Of a stretch of DNA of 64,000 bases, positions 62,991-64,000 are shown piece after piece (position 1 is the first letter of the stretch; every line of letters starts with the position of its first letter). The stretch covers positions 248,001 through 312,000 of the forward strand of contig CANLNT010000001.1 in NCBI GenBank assembly GCA_947492825.1, written 5' to 3'. The stretch is from an uncultured Paracoccaceae bacterium. GTDB lineage: Bacteria > Pseudomonadota > Alphaproteobacteria > Rhodobacterales > Rhodobacteraceae. The notes under the pieces were generated by a model. It saw only the letters and a program-made list of their open reading frames with translations, did not search any database and had not been told where the DNA came from. The translations under genes were made by a program, and so were the position numbers.

Positions 62991-64000
62991 TCAGGCCCGC
63001 TCCACAATCACCGACCCCACCGAATACCCAGCACCAAACGAACAGATCAGCCCCACGTCACCGGGGTTCATATCGGCGGAGTGTTTGCTGAATGCGATGA
63101 TCGACCCGGCGGATGATGTGTTGGCATAATCTTGCAAGATGTTCGGTTGCTCGCCCGGTTTGGGGTCGCGGCCCAGCACCTTTTTGCCAATGTAGTCGTT
63201 CATCGTTTTGTTGGCCTGATGCAGCCACAACCGTTTCAGGTCATCCGCCGCCACGCCCTCATCGGCCATATGACCGGCGATGTGTTTGCTGACCATCGGC
63301 AACACCTCTTTGAACACTTTGCGCCCGTTCTGCATGAACTGCATGTCGCGGCGGTCTTCCATCTGGTCATGGGCGCGGCGCAGGTAGCCGTTGTTGTTGC
63401 GGATGTTGTTAGAAAACTGCGTGGCACAGCGGGTGGACTTCACCTTGAAATGCGGTCCGGTCAGCCCCTCATCCCGCTGCAACAGCGTGGCCGTGGCCAC
63501 ATCGCCAAAGATGAAATGACAATCCCGGTCGCGCCATTCCAGATGCGCGCTGCAAATCTCTGGGTTCACCACCAGCGCGGTCTTCACACTGCCGGTACGG
63601 ATCATGTCCGCTGCCGTCTGGATACCAAAGGTGGCCGACGAACAGGCCACGTTCATGTCAAAGGCAAAGCCGCCCGCGCCCAGCAACTGCTGCACTTCCA
63701 CAGCCACCGCCGGATAGGCGCGCTCCATGTTGGAGGCGGCACAGATCACCAGATCAATGGATGCCGGGTCGACATCCCCCAGCGCTTTGCGGGCGGCATC
63801 CACGGCAATCTCTGCCATGACGGCGGGGGCATCATCGGGGCGCGGGTCAAGTTTCGGATACATCCGGTCGGGGTCCAGAACACCTGCCTTATCAAGAACA
63901 TAGCGGCGCTCAATCCCGGATGCGGCGACAATGAAGTCGGATGACGAATGGGTCTTTGCCTCTGCCTCACCGGCAGCAATCGCATCCGCGTGTTCAGCGT
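62991..64000 (-). CDS. 3-oxoacyl-ACP synthase III-family protein, partial
   Basis: The frame is open to the window edge; 336 codons are visible. Thiolase-fold KAS III: the nucleophile Cys in NVACSSATFGIQTA, His in LWLHQANKTMNDYI, and Asn in YANTSSAGSIIAFS form the Cys-His-Asn triad. The type (GLTGPHFKVKSTRC, NGYLRRAHDQME) resembles long FabH-like synthases of alphaproteobacteria rather than canonical FabH. The start lies outside the window. Confidence 0.85.
   Translation of the reverse strand, partial: AEHADAIAAGEAEAKTHSSSDFIVAASGIERRYVLDKAGVLDPDRMYPKLDPRPDDAPAVMAEIAVDAARKALGDVDPASIDLVICAASNMERAYPAVAVEVQQLLGAGGFAFDMNVACSSATFGIQTAADMIRTGSVKTALVVNPEICSAHLEWRDRDCHFIFGDVATATLLQRDEGLTGPHFKVKSTRCATQFSNNIRNNNGYLRRAHDQMEDRRDMQFMQNGRKVFKEVLPMVSKHIAGHMADEGVAADDLKRLWLHQANKTMNDYIGKKVLGRDPKPGEQPNILQDYANTSSAGSIIAFSKHSADMNPGDVGLICSFGAGYSVGSVIVERA

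Overview
The window is chromosomal DNA from an alphaproteobacterium, almost certainly the roseobacter group of Rhodobacteraceae. The evidence is the high GC content with frequent GCGC runs, a class I lysyl-tRNA synthetase, a VPLPA-CTERM protein, and many gene families typical of roseobacters (DUF2125, Hint-domain, UbiK, TamAB with an alphaproteobacterial layout). Two perfect TTAA-N7-TTAA motifs match the alphaproteobacterial CtrA consensus. The species cannot be named from the sequence. No rRNA, tRNA, CRISPR array, insertion sequence or prophage was seen, and no gene-free stretch exceeds 300 bases.

Layout. 1-6.3 kb: end of nadD, PBP4-type dacB, a TerB-like protein, class I lysyl-tRNA synthetase, an AlkD-like repair protein, a peptidoglycan-binding protein and small unknowns. 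6.4-13.2 kb: a beta-helix GH28/pectate-lyase-like protein, an outer-membrane barrel protein with a CtrA box, YdcF, acetyl-CoA synthetase and a hemerythrin-like protein. 13.5-19.1 kb: an oppABCDF peptide importer. 19.1-26.1 kb: tamA-tamB envelope assembly. 26.3-29.4 kb: a tightly coupled operon of an M19 dipeptidase homologue lacking key metal ligands plus two unknown proteins. 29.4-34.1 kb: truA, ycjX-GNAT-ycjF and DUF2125. 34.2-39.1 kb: ChaC, a MotA/MotB-like (ZorAB-like) ion-driven stator pair with a very long coiled coil, and an M23 peptidase. 39.2-47.1 kb: clpA, gloB, a methyltransferase, an ATP sulfurylase/APS kinase fused at its N-terminus to a MarR-type winged helix, a RES-domain gene and trxB. 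47.2-53.3 kb: a secreted small protein, a VWA/VPLPA-CTERM protein with a CtrA box, Lrp, DUF418, Hint, and a GGDEF-EAL protein. 53.6-64 kb: pgeF-midA-lgt, ubiK, M42 peptidase, ybjN, proC-csaA-hydroxyacid dehydrogenase, tdk, a CII-like protein, arsH and a partial KAS III-like gene.

Themes. Much of the content concerns the cell envelope: murein (dacB, M23, peptidoglycan-binding and OmpA domains), lipoproteins (lgt) and outer-membrane assembly (tamAB). The rest is mostly central housekeeping. The genome is very compact: at least seven convergent gene pairs share exactly four bases carrying both stop codons, and many co-directional genes overlap by ATGA, GTGA or TTGA. The most unusual items are the winged-helix/sulfate-activation fusion with dyad repeats upstream, the stator-like pair with a coil too long for a straight periplasmic span, the degenerate M19 operon, and the two CtrA-box genes.
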